In this document: positions 37,691 through 49,363 of the stretch, in pieces
Layout of the letters: each line of letters starts with the position of its first letter
Position numbering within the stretch: the first letter of the stretch is position 1
Assembly (NCBI GenBank): GCA_029876055.1
Contig: CM056875.1
Location: 1,674,001-1,738,000 of the forward strand
Reading direction: 5' to 3'
Source of the DNA: Madurella fahalii
Taxonomy: Eukaryota; Ascomycota; Sordariomycetes; Sordariales
DNA length: 64,000 nucleotides
The notes under the pieces: model-generated
Database searches by the model: none
Told to the model about the DNA's origin: nothing
The model's input: only the letters and a program-made list of their open reading frames with translations
Made by a program: the position numbers and the translations under genes

Positions 37691-38370
37691 CGTGATGCTC
37701 GTCTTCTCCCCTTGCCTATCAGCGTTACAGTAAGGGTTACCAAGGAACACTAGCGAAGACCAAGTCGGAGAATAAACCAGAGATAACCTTACTTTTCTAG
37801 GTGCACATAAGCCATGTGCCATGCGGCCAAGACCTGGGTATAAATATATATTCCATCCATTATCGTGGCGCCGAGAGATCTCCGCTCGTGATACCACGGC
37901 GTCTGCCCTTCCCCCGGATTTCCTGTGTGGTTTGACACTTCCCCGCAACTCAATCATAGCCGCACGATCAACACTTGATAAATTCCACGAGTGAGAATCG
38001 TTGATTGCCGCGGTATATACAAGACAAGGGTAGGCGGCTAAAAGACTGAATATCTCGGAGGTTAATCATCTTCTATCATACTCTGCCCCATACATCCAAT
38101 TGGACATTGGCTACGGATCCCCTGATGCCCGTTGTTAAAACTAGGGACCCGGTCGCCAATTGCAAACACATCTGGTGCCGAGAGATCAACGCACCTAATA
38201 CTGGGACGCAGGCAGGTCGCATAGGGCGTGCGCAGACATAGACAGAGGAAAAGACTTGATTGATACACAGCTCACAAATGAAAGCTTGACTGAGCTTGGG
38301 AACTCGCCGGAAACCGCTTCGCTTCTATACACTGGTCGCCGATTCTTTCCCGATTTTACAGACCCCTAGA
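37691..38370. other. Intergenic region between ATP2 (3' end) and the CE1 esterase (5' end)
   Basis: About 680 bp holding the esterase promoter and the ATP2 3' flank. No additional gene seen. Confidence 0.5.
37839..37850 (-). promoter_or_regulatory. TATA-like element upstream of the CE1 esterase
   Basis: TATAAATATATA lies about 150 bp before the esterase start codon. Farther upstream are a CCCCGG match to the CreA consensus (about 37914) and one GGCTAA, the XlnR/XYR1 core, at 38036-38041. Regulation by carbon source is expected for this enzyme class, but these are short motifs and occur by chance. Confidence 0.35.
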
Positions 38371-40470
38371 TTAAGAGCTCTTCTCGAGCTCAGCCAGAAT
38401 CTTCTCACCCTTCTCCCGCGCCGACGCAAAGTCACCAACCATGTAGAAGGCACCCTCGGGCATGTCGTCACCCTCACCGTTCAGGATGGCCTTGAACGAA
38501 GCAATGGTATCCTTAAGGTCGACGAGCTTGCCCTCGATACCAGTGAAGACCTGGGCGACAGTGAAGGGCTGGCTCAGGAAACGCTGGATCTTACGGGCAC
38601 GCTCGACGGTAAGCTTGTCGGCTTCCGACAGTTCGTCCATACCGAGAATGGCAATGATATCCTGGAGGGACTTGTACTCCTGGAGGATCTGCTGGACACG
38701 GGTGGCAGTCTCGTAGTGCTCCTGGCCGACAATGCGGGGGTCGAGCATACGGGACTTGGAGTCGAGAGGGTCGACGGCGGGGTAGATACCCAACTCCGAG
38801 ATACCACGAGACAAGACAGTGGTGGCGTCCAAGTGAGCGAAGGTGGTGGCCGGGGCGGGGTCCGTCAGATCGTCAGCGGGCACGTAGACAGCCTGGACGG
38901 AGGTAATCGAGCCCTTCTTGGTGGTGGTGATACGCTCCTGCATACCACCCATGTCGACGGCGAGAGTGGGTTGGTAACCGACGGCAGAGGGGATACGACC
39001 CAGAAGGGCCGACACCTCGGAACCGGCCTGTGTGAAACGGAAGATGTTGTCGATGAAGAGAAGCACTGAGAAACCTGTCAGCATGCGCCGGACATCATCT
39101 AGGGGCCGAGCGAACACGCACCGTCCTGGCCTTCCTCGTCACGGAAGTACTCAGCGACAGTCAAACCGGTAAGGGCGACACGGGCACGGGCTCCGGGGGG
39201 CTCGTTCATCTGGCCGAAGACAAGTGCGACCTTGGACTCGCCATCAAGCTGAATGACGGAGGTCTCCTGCATTTCGTGGTACAGATCGTTACCCTCACGA
39301 GTACGCTCGCCGACACCGGTGAAGACGGAGTAACCACCGTGGGCCTTGGCGATGTTGTTGATGAGCTCCTGAATGAAGACAGTCTTGCCGACACCGGCAC
39401 CACCGAACAGACCGATCTTGCCACCACGAGCGTAGGGGGCGAGCAGATCCACAACCTTGATACCGGTAACCAGAATCTCAGCAGTCGTCGACTGGTCAGT
39501 GAACTCGGGCGCCTCAGCGTGAATGGGAAGCCGCTTGTCAGACTTGATGGGTCCCCGCTCGTCGATCGGGTCGCCGGTGACGTTCATAATACGGCCGAGA
39601 GTGGCAGGGCCGACACTAGTTGTGTCACGCGTCAGCCGATGGGCCTTCATCATGCCATGTTTTACTCTCAGGTAGAGCTTGAACTTACGGAATGGTGATG
39701 GGAGCACCGGCTGTGCAGACATGTTAGCATCCTGCGGCCAATTGGAAAATGTAGTGGACACTTACTATCGACAGCCTTGGCACCACGCACCAGACCCTCG
39801 GTACCTGGACGCTGCTGTCAGAATGACATTTCAATGCCGCCGGATGACGTGGGAACCAACCGTCCATGGCAATACATCTCACGACGTTCTCGCCAAGATG
39901 TTGCTGCCGCCGAGTTAGCACGCTGCGGGGGGTCGATATGCGCCGGAGAGGGCTTGGCATACCGCGACCTCGAGCACGAGCTTCTGGCCATTGTTGTTGG
40001 TCTCAAGGGCGTTGAGAATGGGAGGGAGCTTGTCGGTATCGAACTTGACTATCGGCTGCGTCAGCTGGTTGACAACAAGAACCGCGGGGCGCGACTTGTT
40101 GAGGCCAGAGAGGAACTAACCATCGACGACGGCACCTGTGTTTTTGGACAGTGTGGTTAGCCAAGCGAACAATTTTCCGGAACCCCAACCACCGCGCCCG
40201 GCTTACCGATGACCTGGTAGATCTTGCCGTCACCGACACCCGCAGTGCTGGCGAATCTCTTGAAGGCCGGGGTCCTGATGTTCAAGCTGGCCGGGCGAAC
40301 GGCGCGACGGGTCGCCGCCGCGAAGGAAGGACGGGCTGTCCGGGCGAAGGCGGAAATGCCGCTGCAGCGAGAGCGGAAAAAAAGGTTTGCATCAGTCTCA
40401 ATTGATCTCAATTGGCGTAATTGGCGGCTCAAAAATTCGGCATTTCGGCGGCAACTCACCTCTTGAACAT
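38371..40470 (-). CDS. ATP2: Mitochondrial ATP synthase subunit beta
   Basis: Nine exons: 40470-40460, 40361-40207, 40135-40121, 40048-39963, 39903-39861, 39804-39766, 39710-39689, 39615-39122 and 39065-38371. All junctions are GT-AG and the phases close to exactly 519 residues, a normal fungal beta length. Five exons are under 45 nt (11, 15, 43, 39 and 22 nt). The N terminus is an Arg/Ala/Ser-rich mitochondrial presequence (MFKSGISAFARTARPSFAAA), mature from about FASTAGVGDGKIYQVIG. The catalytic nucleotide site has the P-loop GGAGVGKT, GERTREGNDLYHEM and the Walker B stretch LLFIDNIFRFTQAGSEVSALLGR. F1-beta makes ATP from ADP and phosphate in the matrix. Introns are 55-98 nt. Identification is certain; the microexons follow from reading-frame continuity with the conserved protein. 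Confidence 0.98.
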
Positions 40471-41240
40471 CTTGACGATGATTAAGGCGGACTTTTGACG
40501 GTGGATGGACAATGAGGAGAGATGGCTTGGGAGGAGGAAGAAAACGGGTTCGAAAATCTCTCGACGAGCTTTCGGCTAGAAGCTGCGGAGCTCCATGCTG
40601 CCACGTGACTGCCAGTTCAGGAAAAATGTGGGGCTCCACCAGCCATTTTTTGCGAAACTGCGACTTCAATGTGTCCCCTGTGCCGCAGGGGTGGCCTTTC
40701 CGTCGCTGTTGCGAACCTTTCGTCATGGTTCTCCAGTGTTCGCGCACTCCCCCTCCTCGCTACACTGTTTCTTGCGAAAATCAGTCACCTATGGTTCATA
40801 TTCGTTTCTCTTCCTCTCGAAGAGGCCTTGCAGACGCACAATTGCTCCAAAGCTTTTCCGCACCCAGTTCGGTCTTCCGGAGGCCGTAGCACTTGGCCCG
40901 TTGCTATTGAGACGGTCCGCCGGGACGACCCGGGATGGGGTCCCTGTGCCAGCTCAGACCTGCAAAACATGGCAGCCCGGGAAGGCGAGAACTTCCGCCG
41001 TGGTGAGCTCCGAACAGTCTCCAAACACCACACACTGTAGTAAAGCATTTTACACATAATACGTTGTCCGTAATTTGGCTACTCTATATCACCCCTACAG
41101 CCCTTCATGAAGAACGCAAGTTCTGTTCGGAGCCTTTTTTTTCTCTCCTAAAACTTCCTTTTCCTTTTTCCCTCGCCGACCTGATTGGTAAAACTCACGC
41201 CAAGGAATCGACAACTCTAGCTCTCGTGGCTACCAAACAC
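40471..41240. other. Intergenic region (ATP2 promoter / GLC3 3' flank)
   Basis: About 770 bp between two minus-strand genes. Overlapping plus-strand frames here have no recognisable content. No gene called. Confidence 0.5.
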
Positions 41241-43730
41241 TCACTTCTGTGAGATCGACGATTCAAGCGCCAGAACCTACACCAATGTCAGAGCATGCCG
41301 ATGAAAACGGACGAAGAGCCGACTTACCAAAGCAGTCCTGCACGGAATATAAATATGTGTGCAGTTTTTCCGGCCGTTCCACTCGAGCTTCTCGGTGAAG
41401 AAGCGCGTGTTCTGGTCAACGCGGCTGTGGCCGCCGTGCTCCTTGGTGTCCGTGTTGAGAACGATCCGGTATGTCCCAGCAACCTCGATGCCGATCCGGT
41501 AATCGGTGAAGCTCTGGCTGGGGTGGAAGTTGAACACAAATACCACACCACCTCGCTCAAAGACAATCACCTTGTCGCCTTCGTGCTTCAGCGAGATGTA
41601 AGCCTGCGGGGCATGCAGCCAGCCGTACTTGGCCTCGCAGAGGTTCATGGAGCGGTCAAAGTTGTTGAGGAACTGATACCGCAGGAGATGATCCTCGGTC
41701 AGGTTCAGCTGGCGGCGGGCGTACCAAAACGAGTTCTGGTTGCCCTCGCGCGGGAAGTCTAGCCATTCCGGGTGCCCAAACTCGTTGCCCTCAAAGTTGA
41801 GCCATCCCTCGCCACCCAGGCCGTGCGTCAGCAGACGGATCATCTTGTGCAGCGCAATGCCGCGGTCGATCACCGGAGTGAGCGGCCCAAGGACCGACAT
41901 GTTGGTGTAGAGCTCCGCGTCGCAAAGATGCATCATGAGCGTCTTGTCACCGACCAACCTGCATATGATGTCAGCAAGTTCTGAGGCCAACAAAGGTGGA
42001 ACTTACGCTTGATCGTGGCTCTCAGCATACGCGATGGTCTTCTCCCCGTGGCGGCGGTTGGTCAGGGTCCAGCAGATGTTGCCAATATCCCAGTCTTCGT
42101 CTTTCTTCTCCTTCAGAATCTTGATCCACATGTCGGGGATGGCCATGGCAAGCCTGTAGTCAAACCCAACGCCTCCCAGTGAGAGCGGGAGGCAAAGCGC
42201 TGGCATTCCCGAGACATCTTCGGCGACCGTGATGACCTCCGGGTACAACTGGTGAAGCAGCTCGTTAGCCAACATGAGGTAGACGACCGCCTCCTCATCG
42301 ACGCTGGCGCCAAAATACTCATGGTAGCCACCAGAGAAGCCACTGGTAAAGGTTAGTTTGTCGCAAACAACGGGGGGGGGAAGACTAGCATAAAACTCAC
42401 GTTCCGATGCCGTGATGGAGATAGAGCATGCTTGTCACGCCGTCAAATCGGAACCCGTCAAACTGGTATTCATCCATCCAGAAGCGCAGGTTGCTCAGCA
42501 GAAACCGCATGACCTCATGGTGGCCATAGTTGAAGAGCCTGCTGTCCCAGAGCTCATGTCTTCCCCTGCCACCCTCGTGGAAGTACTGATGGTCAGTGCC
42601 ATCAAAGTGGTTCAGACCGTCGAGCACATTCTTGGAGGCGTGGCTGTGCACAACATCCAGCAGCACGACGAGGCCCAAGCTGTGGGCCACGTCCACCAGT
42701 TCCTTCAGGTCCTCCGGCGGACCATACCGGCTACTAGCGGCAAAGAAGTTGTTCACCTGGTAGCCGAAGCTGGCATAATATGCGTGCTCCATGATGGCCA
42801 TGAGCTGGATGGCGTTGTAACCTAGGCTCTTGATACGCGGGAGCATATCCTTGGTGAACTCCTTGTACGTGGCGACTCTCAGCTCGGGCGAGGAAATGCC
42901 GACGTGCGCCTCGTAGATGCGCAGGCTCTCCGGCTTCTTGGGCCGCGCATGCTTAGGAACATAGCGTTCTGCGGCCGGGGGGTTCCAAAACCGGGCCTCG
43001 TACGCGGGCGAGATGGAGAGGTCTTGTGTGACATACTTGATCCAGGCTGGGACCCTGTCAACCCATTCTTCTGTTGGCAATTCGAGGGATATCTAAGCAG
43101 GTTGTTAGACCGGGTGAGCCCCGGGGATCACTGGCCGTGTCGTACCTTGATTTTGGAATTGTGCGGAATTGCTGGCTTCCCGTCGGCAGTTGGGGGTACG
43201 GTGATCTCAAACACACCAAACTCGTTCTTCTTCATAGGGTGCGCGTTCCGGTCCCAGTTGTCTGTGGTCTATGTGAGACGAATACCCCCAGAGTGCATTT
43301 GGCTCATGTGAAGCTTACTGAAATCGCCGATGAGGGAAGCCTTGACGGCACCGGGCGCCCACTCTCTGTAGACGATGCTGTTGTCGTCTTTCGCCTGCAG
43401 TCCAAAGATCTCGGTTCCCTAAAATGGTCAACGGGTGTATAGAAAGGGCTGGGGACGAGTTGGATTACCCTGCTAAACTTCTCCAAGCCGCCTTCGGTCT
43501 CGTCGATCCGCTTGATCCATTCCTGAGCCTTGGCATAGCGCCGCTTCAACGAGTCCGCGAAGGGCGAAAGCCATGGGTCCAGCTTGAGCACTCCTGGTCT
43601 TCCGGTCAGTTAGGCACTGGGAATAGATACGTGAAGCAACCGCACCAGTGCCGTCCTTGGGGATATCATCTTCGGCCACCGTCCCTCCATCCACCAACGT
43701 GTTTGACGAATTCACAGCGATAGGGTCCAT
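41241..43730 (-). CDS. GLC3: 1,4-alpha-glucan (glycogen) branching enzyme
   Basis: Eight exons: 43730-43646, 43593-43469, 43418-43319, 43261-43146, 43092-42401, 42342-42007, 41958-41328 and 41276-41241. Introns are 48-58 nt and all phases close to 706 residues, typical for the enzyme. A CBM48-type N-terminal module (IVYREWAPGAVKASLIGDF-N-NWD) precedes the GH13_8 catalytic barrel: YEAHVGISS, the VVLLDVVHSH region, the nucleophile Asp in FDGFRFDGVTSMLY, the acid Glu in ITVAEDVSGMP and the third carboxylate in YAESHDQA. The enzyme cuts an alpha-1,4 chain and makes an alpha-1,6 branch in cytosolic glycogen. The last exon codes only 11 residues (VLALESSISQK), so ignoring the final intron would give a wrong tail. 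It is head-to-head with clpX. Confidence 0.97.
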
Positions 43731-44674
43731 TCTCTCAACAAATTGAGGCTACGACGAGCTCTCAGTTCTCGACGAATGTCGCAAATGCTTGTGACGCTGA
43801 ATTTTGGTATCCGCCTAGAGGAAGCGCGGCCCGCACAAGCTCGGCAACTTATCTCGACCAAGTCAGCTAGACCCAAACGATGGAAAACAACGGCTGTCTA
43901 TTGAAAATGGGGGGAATGTGGCAGCTAGAAGCGGGGTGACGGAAATGACGGGTCACACTCGTGCTGCTGTACTTGGGGAGACAGGTTGTGTTATCTGAGA
44001 AGCAGGTGGTTCTGAGTTGAGCCTTGGAGGGCATGTAAATCAACGCTGCATTACATCATTGGGAACCTGTTTGCGGTCCAACCCAATTCCATCGAAGGAG
44101 CAAAACGGCTCCACGCCGGACTATCGCGGCTACCTGCTCGCATTGCCTCCTGTGCCGCCGCCCGTTGGCTGACCCAACCTCATGCGCCGGACCCTCCTAG
44201 GGTCTACTCAAACCGCTGCACCACCTTATCGCATTGCTGTGGATGGAGAACGAGACAGTCGCAAACAGACTCCTCATCTTCTACCTCCGAGTCCGTCTGG
44301 TGGGGTCTTGTTCGTCAGACAAACAGGCCCCTTGCTGTTGATTTGTCCAGAGCTAGCTAGGGTGCGCCACAGGGAGGGGAAGCTGCTGTCAGGGAAGGGT
44401 AAGCTTGCAGCGGTGGCCGGTGCTGATGCCCCGCACTGCCTCCAGGGGAGGTCTCACCAACCACAGCCAAGTCCATCCCATTGTCCAATGTCTCGCACGA
44501 CGCACCATGTGGCGTCGCAGCTATCCGCCTCTCGGTTCCCCCAGGATTCCGAGACAAATCCACCAGGGAAGCTTCGCCTCTCATTAAGCCTGCATCCGAT
44601 AAGGGGCTCTTGAGAGACCCGATCTGATTTCGGACCGCTCCCCTGCTGAGCATGAGTGTCGTCCGAGTGCGACA
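43731..44674. other. Divergent intergenic region (GLC3 / clpX)
   Basis: About 940 bp head-to-head. An open frame at 44182-44613 lacks recognisable features. No gene called. Confidence 0.5.
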
Positions 44675-46539
44675 ATGTCGGTCCTAGTGCGCGCTCGAGC
44701 GCCAACGCGGGCGGCGACGCAGCGCCTCGCCCGGCTTCGGCACCCCGCCTACTCGACGTCAAGCGTCCTTCTTTCGGCCGCTCGCCGGTCGCAGGATTTT
44801 AATTCGGGCTACACCTCGAGCTACGATCCCACCCAGGAGACAGGCCGTGGCCCCATCTTTTCCAAAGCCGCCTTCGGCGTCCCGCAGTTCTATCCGCGGG
44901 ACCTAAAACGACGGGTAGATGACTACGTTGTGGGCCAGGACCGTGCGAAGAAAACGATATGCTCGGTGATATTCAACCATTACCAGGGGTTACGGCGCCG
45001 GCAGCACCACGAGGTCCAGGACCAGCGGCTGCGGGAGAAGCTCCAGAGGCAGAAATACGCACAAGACCGGGACACGTTTGAGCATGCGGGCTACAACAGT
45101 AGCCCCGCGCATCCTGTGGAAGGTGGGCGGTGGCCCTCGCGTCGTGCTGCATTTGCTTTCGGAGCTCGGCGGCAGGCTGATGACAATCCCGCTCCTCAAG
45201 ATGAATTTCCCGGGCATCACGAGTCTGTCCGGGCCACACACCCACTTCCGGAGAGCATGTTTGAGCCGCCGCCAGATGACTTCTATATTCCAGAAGACTT
45301 CGCGGCGCCTCAGCACGTGAAGATAGACAAGAGCAATCTGCTTTTGATCGGACCGACCGGTGTTGGCAAGACGTATATTCTCGAGTGAGTCGGCCGGTAC
45401 CCGAGACACCACGTCGACCGGTCATGCTCACACTGTGATCCAGGACGCTTAGCAAGAAGCTCAACGTGCCATTTACAATAAGCGACTGCAACTCGTTTAC
45501 ACAAGCCGGATATATCGGCCAGGATGTTGAGACCTGCATAGAGCGGCTGCTCATCGAGGCCAACTACGACATCAAGGCCGCCGAACATGGAATCGTCGTG
45601 CTGGATGAGTTTGACAAGATTGCAAAGCGCGAGACGGTCAATGGTAGAGACGTGGGAGGCGAGGGTGTCCAGCAGGCCCTCCTGAAGCTTGTGGAGGGAA
45701 CCAAGGTCACCGTCAATATCAAGGACCACAGATCTTCGCGGACGACAAACAACCCGCCTGGCGGATACGGGCCGTCAAGCCCGCAGTCAACTCCCCCATC
45801 GGGCAAAGTAGACCAGTACACGGTCGACACGACAAACATCCTCTTCGTCTTCTGCGGCGCCTTTGTCGGGCTAGACAAAACAGTCCTCAGAAGAGTGTCC
45901 AAGCCGTCGATTGGCTTCGGTTCCGAGATTCGCGGAGGACGCGGTTCCTCCATGTCGAGCCTCAAGGACATTCTGCCTCCGGAGATGTACAGCCATCTCC
46001 CACACCAGCCGGTCTTTACCGACGGACCGTCGAGCAGCGGGTTCACCCCGCTAGATCTGACCACGCCGGCCGATCTGCAGGCCTTTGGGTTCATCCCCGA
46101 GCTGATCGGACGGCTGCATAACATCTGCGCTCTCACGCCGCTCTCGCTCGACGAGCTCTACCGCATCCTGACGGAGCCGCGGAACAGCCTGGTGGCGCAG
46201 TACACGGCGCTGTTTGAGACGTACCCCAGCAGGCTGTTCTTCACGCGCCGGGCGCTGTATGCCATCGCGGAGCGGGCGGCTAAGAACGAGACGGGCGCGC
46301 GGGGTCTCAAGATGGAGATGGAGCGGGTGCTGGCCGAGCCCATGTTCGATGCCCCAACTCCGTACGTGCTCATCACGGAAGGGTGCGTCAATGGCACGGA
46401 GAAGGCGAGTTACTGGGGCAAGGATGGCAGGATGGAGCTGGAAAGGAGGATACGGGAGGAGGATGAGAAGATGGCGGGGCCGGGGGAACCCGATGTTACT
46501 TTTGAGCAATTCCGCGAGGCGGGCCTCAGCGGGGCCTGA
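44675..46539 (+). CDS. MCX1: Mitochondrial ClpX-type AAA+ unfoldase
   Basis: Two exons, 44675-45384 and 45444-46539 (intron GTGAGT ... ATCCAG, 59 nt, splitting a Glu codon), encode 601 residues. The N terminus is Arg/Ala/Ser-rich with no acidic residues up to about 38, as in matrix presequences. The AAA+ core begins with PRDLKRRVDDYVVGQDRAKK. Between this helix and the Walker A loop (GPTGVGKT, about residue 228) is a long charged insert seen in fungal members. Next come TISDCNSFTQAGYIGQDVET, Walker B GIVVLDEFDKIA and the ClpX signature VGGEGVQQALLKLVEGT. The D2-type small domain ends with GARGLKMEMERVL. No zinc-binding N domain is present. ClpX unfolds matrix proteins, alone or for ClpP, and activates haem synthesis in yeast. 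Confidence 0.95.
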
Positions 46540-47282
46540 GGTCTTGGGATTGTGATGACTTAACGCGGGTTGAGAGACCATGATTAGGGCGTTTTTGGTT
46601 TGGGTATTGGGTTTCTGGGGCCTGAGTTTGGATCTTCGGGGTGGGAATCTGGCGGCTGGGATTGGTTGCAACCTGAACTACATTCAGACTGGTTGTCTAT
46701 GGTTTTATACGTGGGTTCAACATGGTGGGTGGCGTCGTCAGATACATATAGCATCCGAGACAGCCAGGACGTTTATTGATTCCTCCAGGCATCTTCAATT
46801 CGCTATCTTGATAAACCCGTTATGGCATCTGATGGTACAACGTGTCTAACTAATATTCGACCTGTCAATTCGTGAGAAAGAGTGTAACAAGTGAACCTGA
46901 TATCTTTGATAACATCCAATTGCTGGTCGAGGTGGGGCAGTGGCGGCATCGGAGCTGCGAGCTTTCGCGGGAAAAAAAAAAATGAGGGGCACAAAATCTC
47001 CAACTGCCCCTCGTTGATGGTAAACTTCACGTGTTGATGAGTTGTGCACTTCACACCTCCTTATCTTTCCGCGGCTCTCACCCTGAATCCGGGCAATCCT
47101 GACTAGCAGCAAAGGCCTACGTGCAACAGACCCTGGCGCTGCAACCCATGTCACCCCGCGACGGCGACTAGAAAGCCCTCCTCTTTCCGCTATAGCCCCT
47201 CACCTACCCTACCAGTTCATTGATCCAACTACCTAACCTACCGATCTACCTCCCTACGCTGCCTGCCTCGGCACCCGCCAAC
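46540..47282. other. Intergenic region (clpX 3' flank / CIA1 promoter)
   Basis: About 740 bp between two plus-strand genes, with an A11 run near 46972. No gene seen. Confidence 0.5.
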
Positions 47283-48659
47283 ATGACGGCAGCAGCGCAG
47301 AAGCCAGAAACAGCCACTATCTCCCCGCTCCGCCCGTTCCAACCCGACCTCTACCAGCGCGCCTGGTGCTCCGTGCCCCACCCCACCCTCCCGCTCCTGG
47401 CGACGACCCACGCCAAGTCGACCACCATCTTCTCGCTCGCGACCTTCACCAAGCACAGCGCGCTCACGGGGGGCCACGCGCGCTCGGTGCGCGCCGCGGC
47501 GTGGCAGCCGGCGTCGGGCAGGAACGCCAACAGGCTCCGGCTGGCGACGGGCAGCTTCGATGCCACGGCCGGCATGTGGAGTTATGGGGACGAGCAGCGA
47601 GAAGGGGACGAGGGGGGAAGGGGGGAGGGGGGGGTGTTGGAGAGGGAGATCACGATGGGGAGGCGGGGGAGCGGAGGGGGTGATGGGGGTGATGGCGATA
47701 GCGATGGCGACGCGGGAGAAGAGAAGGAGTGGGAGTTCAACCTCGTGCTGGAGGGCCACGAGAACGAAGTCAAAGGCCTCGCCTTCTCCCCCGGCGGCCA
47801 GTTCCTCGCGACGTGCAGCCGGGACAAGTCGGTCTGGATCTGGGAGGACGTCAGCAACGACGACGACGAGGACGAGTGGGAGACGGTGGCGGTCCTGAGT
47901 GAGCATGAGGGCGATGTCAAGGCGATTGCGTGGTGTCCCGACGTGCCCGGGGCGAAGGCCAAGAGACATCATTTTAGCAATTATGTGCTAGCGAGCGCGA
48001 GCTACGATGATACGGTGCGGATATGGCGGGAGGATGCGGACGGGGAGTGGGTGTGTGTTGCCGTGCTGGAGGGGCACGGGGGTACTGTCTGGGGCTTGCA
48101 GTGGGAGGGGAGGGAGAGAAAGGGGGGTGGGTTCCCGAGGTTGTTGACTTTCTCGGCGGACGGTGAGATACGGATTTGGACCTTAAAGGAGGAACCCGAG
48201 GAGGAAGAAGGGGAAGGGAAGGAGGACGAGACAAATCCGTTTAGGTCTGGATTTTCAGGGATCCCGAATACCATGCGCCGCTCGCTCAGGGAGGAGTGGG
48301 ATTGCACGGCCGTGTTGCCAAAGGTGCACACGAGGGATGTTTACTCGGCGTCGTGGAGCACACAGACGGGGTTAGTGGCTAGTACCGGGAGTGACGGGGT
48401 TATTGCGGTTTATGCTGAGAACGATGCTATACCGGGAGATGATGTGGTCATGTCTCAGGCTGCAAACGGTGCTTCCGAGGCGTCGGGCAACTGGCGGGTA
48501 CTGGGCACTGTCACGAACGCCCATGGCCCTTACGAGGTCAATCACATCACATGGTGTAAGCGATTTGATCGGGGGACGGACCGCAAGGGAGAAGAGGAGA
48601 TGCTAGTCACCACCGGTGACGATGGTGTTGTCCGGCCGTGGCAGGTCAAGATATCATAG
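47283..48659 (+). CDS. CIA1: Cytosolic iron-sulfur assembly WD40 protein Cia1
   Basis: A single exon of 458 residues starting at ATG 47283 (MTAAAQKPETAT); the frame is open further upstream but without an ATG. It is a seven-bladed WD40 propeller. The diagnostic blade is LEGHENEVKGLAFSPGGQFLATCSRDKSVWIWE, nearly the CIAO1 signature. Others include LSEHEGDVKAIAWCP...LASASYDDTVRIWRED and VLEGHGGTVWGLQWE. Cia1 joins Cia2 and Mms19 in the targeting complex that delivers Fe-S clusters to nuclear and cytosolic proteins such as polymerases and helicases. Compared with yeast (330 residues) it carries low-complexity Gly/Glu/Asp inserts between blades (about 100-145 and 310-330), usual in filamentous fungi. 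Confidence 0.93.
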   Translation: MTAAAQKPETATISPLRPFQPDLYQRAWCSVPHPTLPLLATTHAKSTTIFSLATFTKHSALTGGHARSVRAAAWQPASGRNANRLRLATGSFDATAGMWSYGDEQREGDEGGRGEGGVLEREITMGRRGSGGGDGGDGDSDGDAGEEKEWEFNLVLEGHENEVKGLAFSPGGQFLATCSRDKSVWIWEDVSNDDDEDEWETVAVLSEHEGDVKAIAWCPDVPGAKAKRHHFSNYVLASASYDDTVRIWREDADGEWVCVAVLEGHGGTVWGLQWEGRERKGGGFPRLLTFSADGEIRIWTLKEEPEEEEGEGKEDETNPFRSGFSGIPNTMRRSLREEWDCTAVLPKVHTRDVYSASWSTQTGLVASTGSDGVIAVYAENDAIPGDDVVMSQAANGASEASGNWRVLGTVTNAHGPYEVNHITWCKRFDRGTDRKGEEEMLVTTGDDGVVRPWQVKIS

Positions 48660-48841
48660 ATGTACACTAGGTGTTGAAGCGAATGGTGTACTAAACCCGG
48701 TGGCTCCACCGTGGAGCATAATTTGATGCTTGTTTTCATGTAATTTTACGGGACTTGGGAGATGACTAGACGAGCTACCTTCGCTTGTCCTGCCCGCTCC
48801 TCATTATGATATTATAACCTCCTTTACCATGTCCTCATGGT

Positions 48842-48960
48842 ACATACGACCATACGCCCTGGAGAATTCGGGATCCCGTCCGCTCTCCCCTAGACAAACC
48901 AGCGACGGCCAGACTAGTAGTTGGGTCGGTGACGACCAGCGAATCCCTGGTGTTGTATGT
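48842..48960 (+). rRNA. 5S ribosomal RNA
   Basis: About 119 nt, starting ACATACGACCATA and ending GTTGTATGT, so that the ends pair as the terminal helix I. The conserved middle parts are present: GGGATCCCGTCCGCTCTCC, TAGTAGTTGGGTCGGTGAC and CCAGCGAATCCCTGG, which hold the internal Pol III control region (A box, intermediate element, C box). A T12 run follows directly. Dispersed single 5S genes between protein genes, not in the rDNA, are known from Neurospora and relatives. Helix II (CGCCCTGG with CCAGCGACGG) shows one C-C mismatch, so this copy may be a slightly diverged isotype. It is not an obvious pseudogene. Confidence 0.95.
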
Positions 48961-48972
48961 TTTTTTTTTTTT
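48961..48972 (+). terminator. RNA polymerase III terminator
   Basis: A run of 12 T residues directly after the 3' end of the 5S rRNA, well above the four Ts needed to stop Pol III. Confidence 0.9.
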
Positions 48973-49363
48973 CCCTTCATTCATCATTTTTAAGGGCTAC
49001 TTATCTATGTGTTCTTACCGAGAGATTTGCGGCAATATCCCCATCCCCGAACCAGGGGTCCCGACAACCCTGCCCACCACACCTCGACCGATGACTAAGT
49101 AATTTCATTCCATGTCATTCAAACAACACACGGCTATGGTTTCTTGTATATACAGACAATACCTCTCCATCCAAATGAGACACCATCGCGTAGCCTAGAG
49201 GCAGCTACCTTTGACAGGGCATGAAAGACACCGCATGAATTACAACAAAGAAAAAGACACCCTCAAGTAGTGTCCCCTACCCATGACGTCTATTACTCAA
49301 GCATTGATGTAGATAATGATGATACACGAGAAATGACTTGTAACGTCACCCCCATTCAGCTTT

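Larger units (their letters stand above)
48660..49363. other. Convergent intergenic region (CIA1 / KGD1) containing the 5S rRNA gene
   Basis: About 700 bp between two stop codons. Its main content is the 5S rRNA gene at 48842-48960; the rest shows no gene. Confidence 0.6.
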
